Shown here: positions 6,461-6,560 of the stretch, piece by piece
How positions within the stretch are numbered: the stretch's first letter is position 1
Layout of the letters: each line of letters starts with the position of its first letter
Source: Desulfobacteraceae bacterium
GTDB lineage: Bacteria > Desulfobacterota > DSM-4660 > Desulfatiglandales > Desulfatiglandaceae
NCBI GenBank assembly: GCA_030611815.1
Contig: JAUWPC010000198.1
Coordinates: forward strand, 1 to 6,560
Direction of reading: 5' to 3'
Length of the DNA: 6,560 nucleotides
Translations under genes and position numbers: made by a program
Notes under the pieces: generated by a model
The model's input: only the letters and a program-made list of their open reading frames with translations
Told to the model about the DNA's origin: nothing
Databases searched by the model: none

Positions 6461-6521
6461 CTGATTTAAGTGCCTAAAGTGCCTAAAGTTTGAAGTGCCT
6501 AAAGTTAAGGAACTTCGTGAC
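6461..6521 (+). repeat. 61-base dispersed direct repeat, copy 2
   Basis: This is the second copy of the element at 1477-1537, in the same orientation, with one substitution (G6492). It keeps the three AAGTGCCTA units (6468-6476, 6477-6485, 6493-6501) and the AAGTT/AACTT mini-hairpin (6502-6515). Similarity stops sharply at both ends: position 6522 onward and the bases before 6461 do not match the surroundings of copy 1. It lies just past the livF terminator, so the two copies bracket the thiolase-liv block with a spacing of 4984 bases. Confidence 0.9.
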
Positions 6522-6560
6522 AGCTAATTAAAATCTAAAAAAGACAAGTTTATGACCACA

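Noticed and set aside
1477..6521. Bracketed block as a composite transposon
   Set aside because: The 61-base elements have no terminal inverted repeats, no target-site duplication was seen and no transposase is encoded between them.
6552..6560. ATG at 6552 as the start of another gene
   Set aside because: Only three codons are visible and there is no clear Shine-Dalgarno ahead of it, so no gene can be supported.

Overview
This window holds a six-gene block, all on the + strand, that most resembles an anaerobic Desulfobacterota (former Deltaproteobacteria) genome. The pointers are a one-piece HMG-CoA-synthase-like/DUF35 protein beside an SCP-x-type thiolase, a Liv-type transporter whose LivM and LivF carry basic C-terminal tails, and short intergenic repeats. 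This placement rests on remembered family resemblance, not on a search, and is moderately confident at best.

Layout. Positions 3-1451 encode a thiolase-fold (HMG-CoA-synthase-like) domain fused to a C-terminal zinc-ribbon/OB-fold (DUF35) domain. Positions 1452-1640 are a 189-base intergenic stretch with a 61-base repeat (1477-1537), a small hairpin, a weak promoter candidate and a strong ribosome binding site. Positions 1641-2837 encode an SCP-x/acetyl-CoA acetyltransferase-like thiolase with its catalytic residues in place. Positions 2854-6400 encode a nearly complete branched-chain amino-acid-type (HAAT) ABC importer in the order livH, livM, livG, livF. A rho-independent terminator (6414-6441) follows, then a second copy of the 61-base repeat (6461-6521). 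The last 39 bases hold nothing that can be called, although an ATG at 6552 could begin another gene. No RNA genes, CRISPR arrays or insertion sequences were seen, and no intergenic stretch exceeds 300 bases.

How the genes may work together. The thiolase plus thiolase-fold/DUF35 pairing recalls two known assemblies: the archaeal acetoacetyl-CoA thiolase/HMG-CoA synthase/DUF35 complex, and the BbsAB benzoylsuccinyl-CoA thiolase of anaerobic toluene degradation, in which a zinc-finger OB-fold subunit supports the thiolase. Here the HMG-CoA-synthase-like part seems to have lost the canonical Glu, Cys and His. It may therefore be a structural or CoA-handling partner while the downstream thiolase does the chemistry. 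The Liv-type importer lies 16 bases behind the thiolase, so uptake of an organic acid or amino acid followed by CoA-thioester cleavage is a plausible theme. No substrate-binding protein (LivK) or acyl-CoA ligase lies in the window, so the substrate is unknown.

The points most worth a second look are the apparently dead synthase domain fused to DUF35, and the two near-identical 61-base direct repeats that bracket the thiolase-liv block and separate it from its presumed partner gene.
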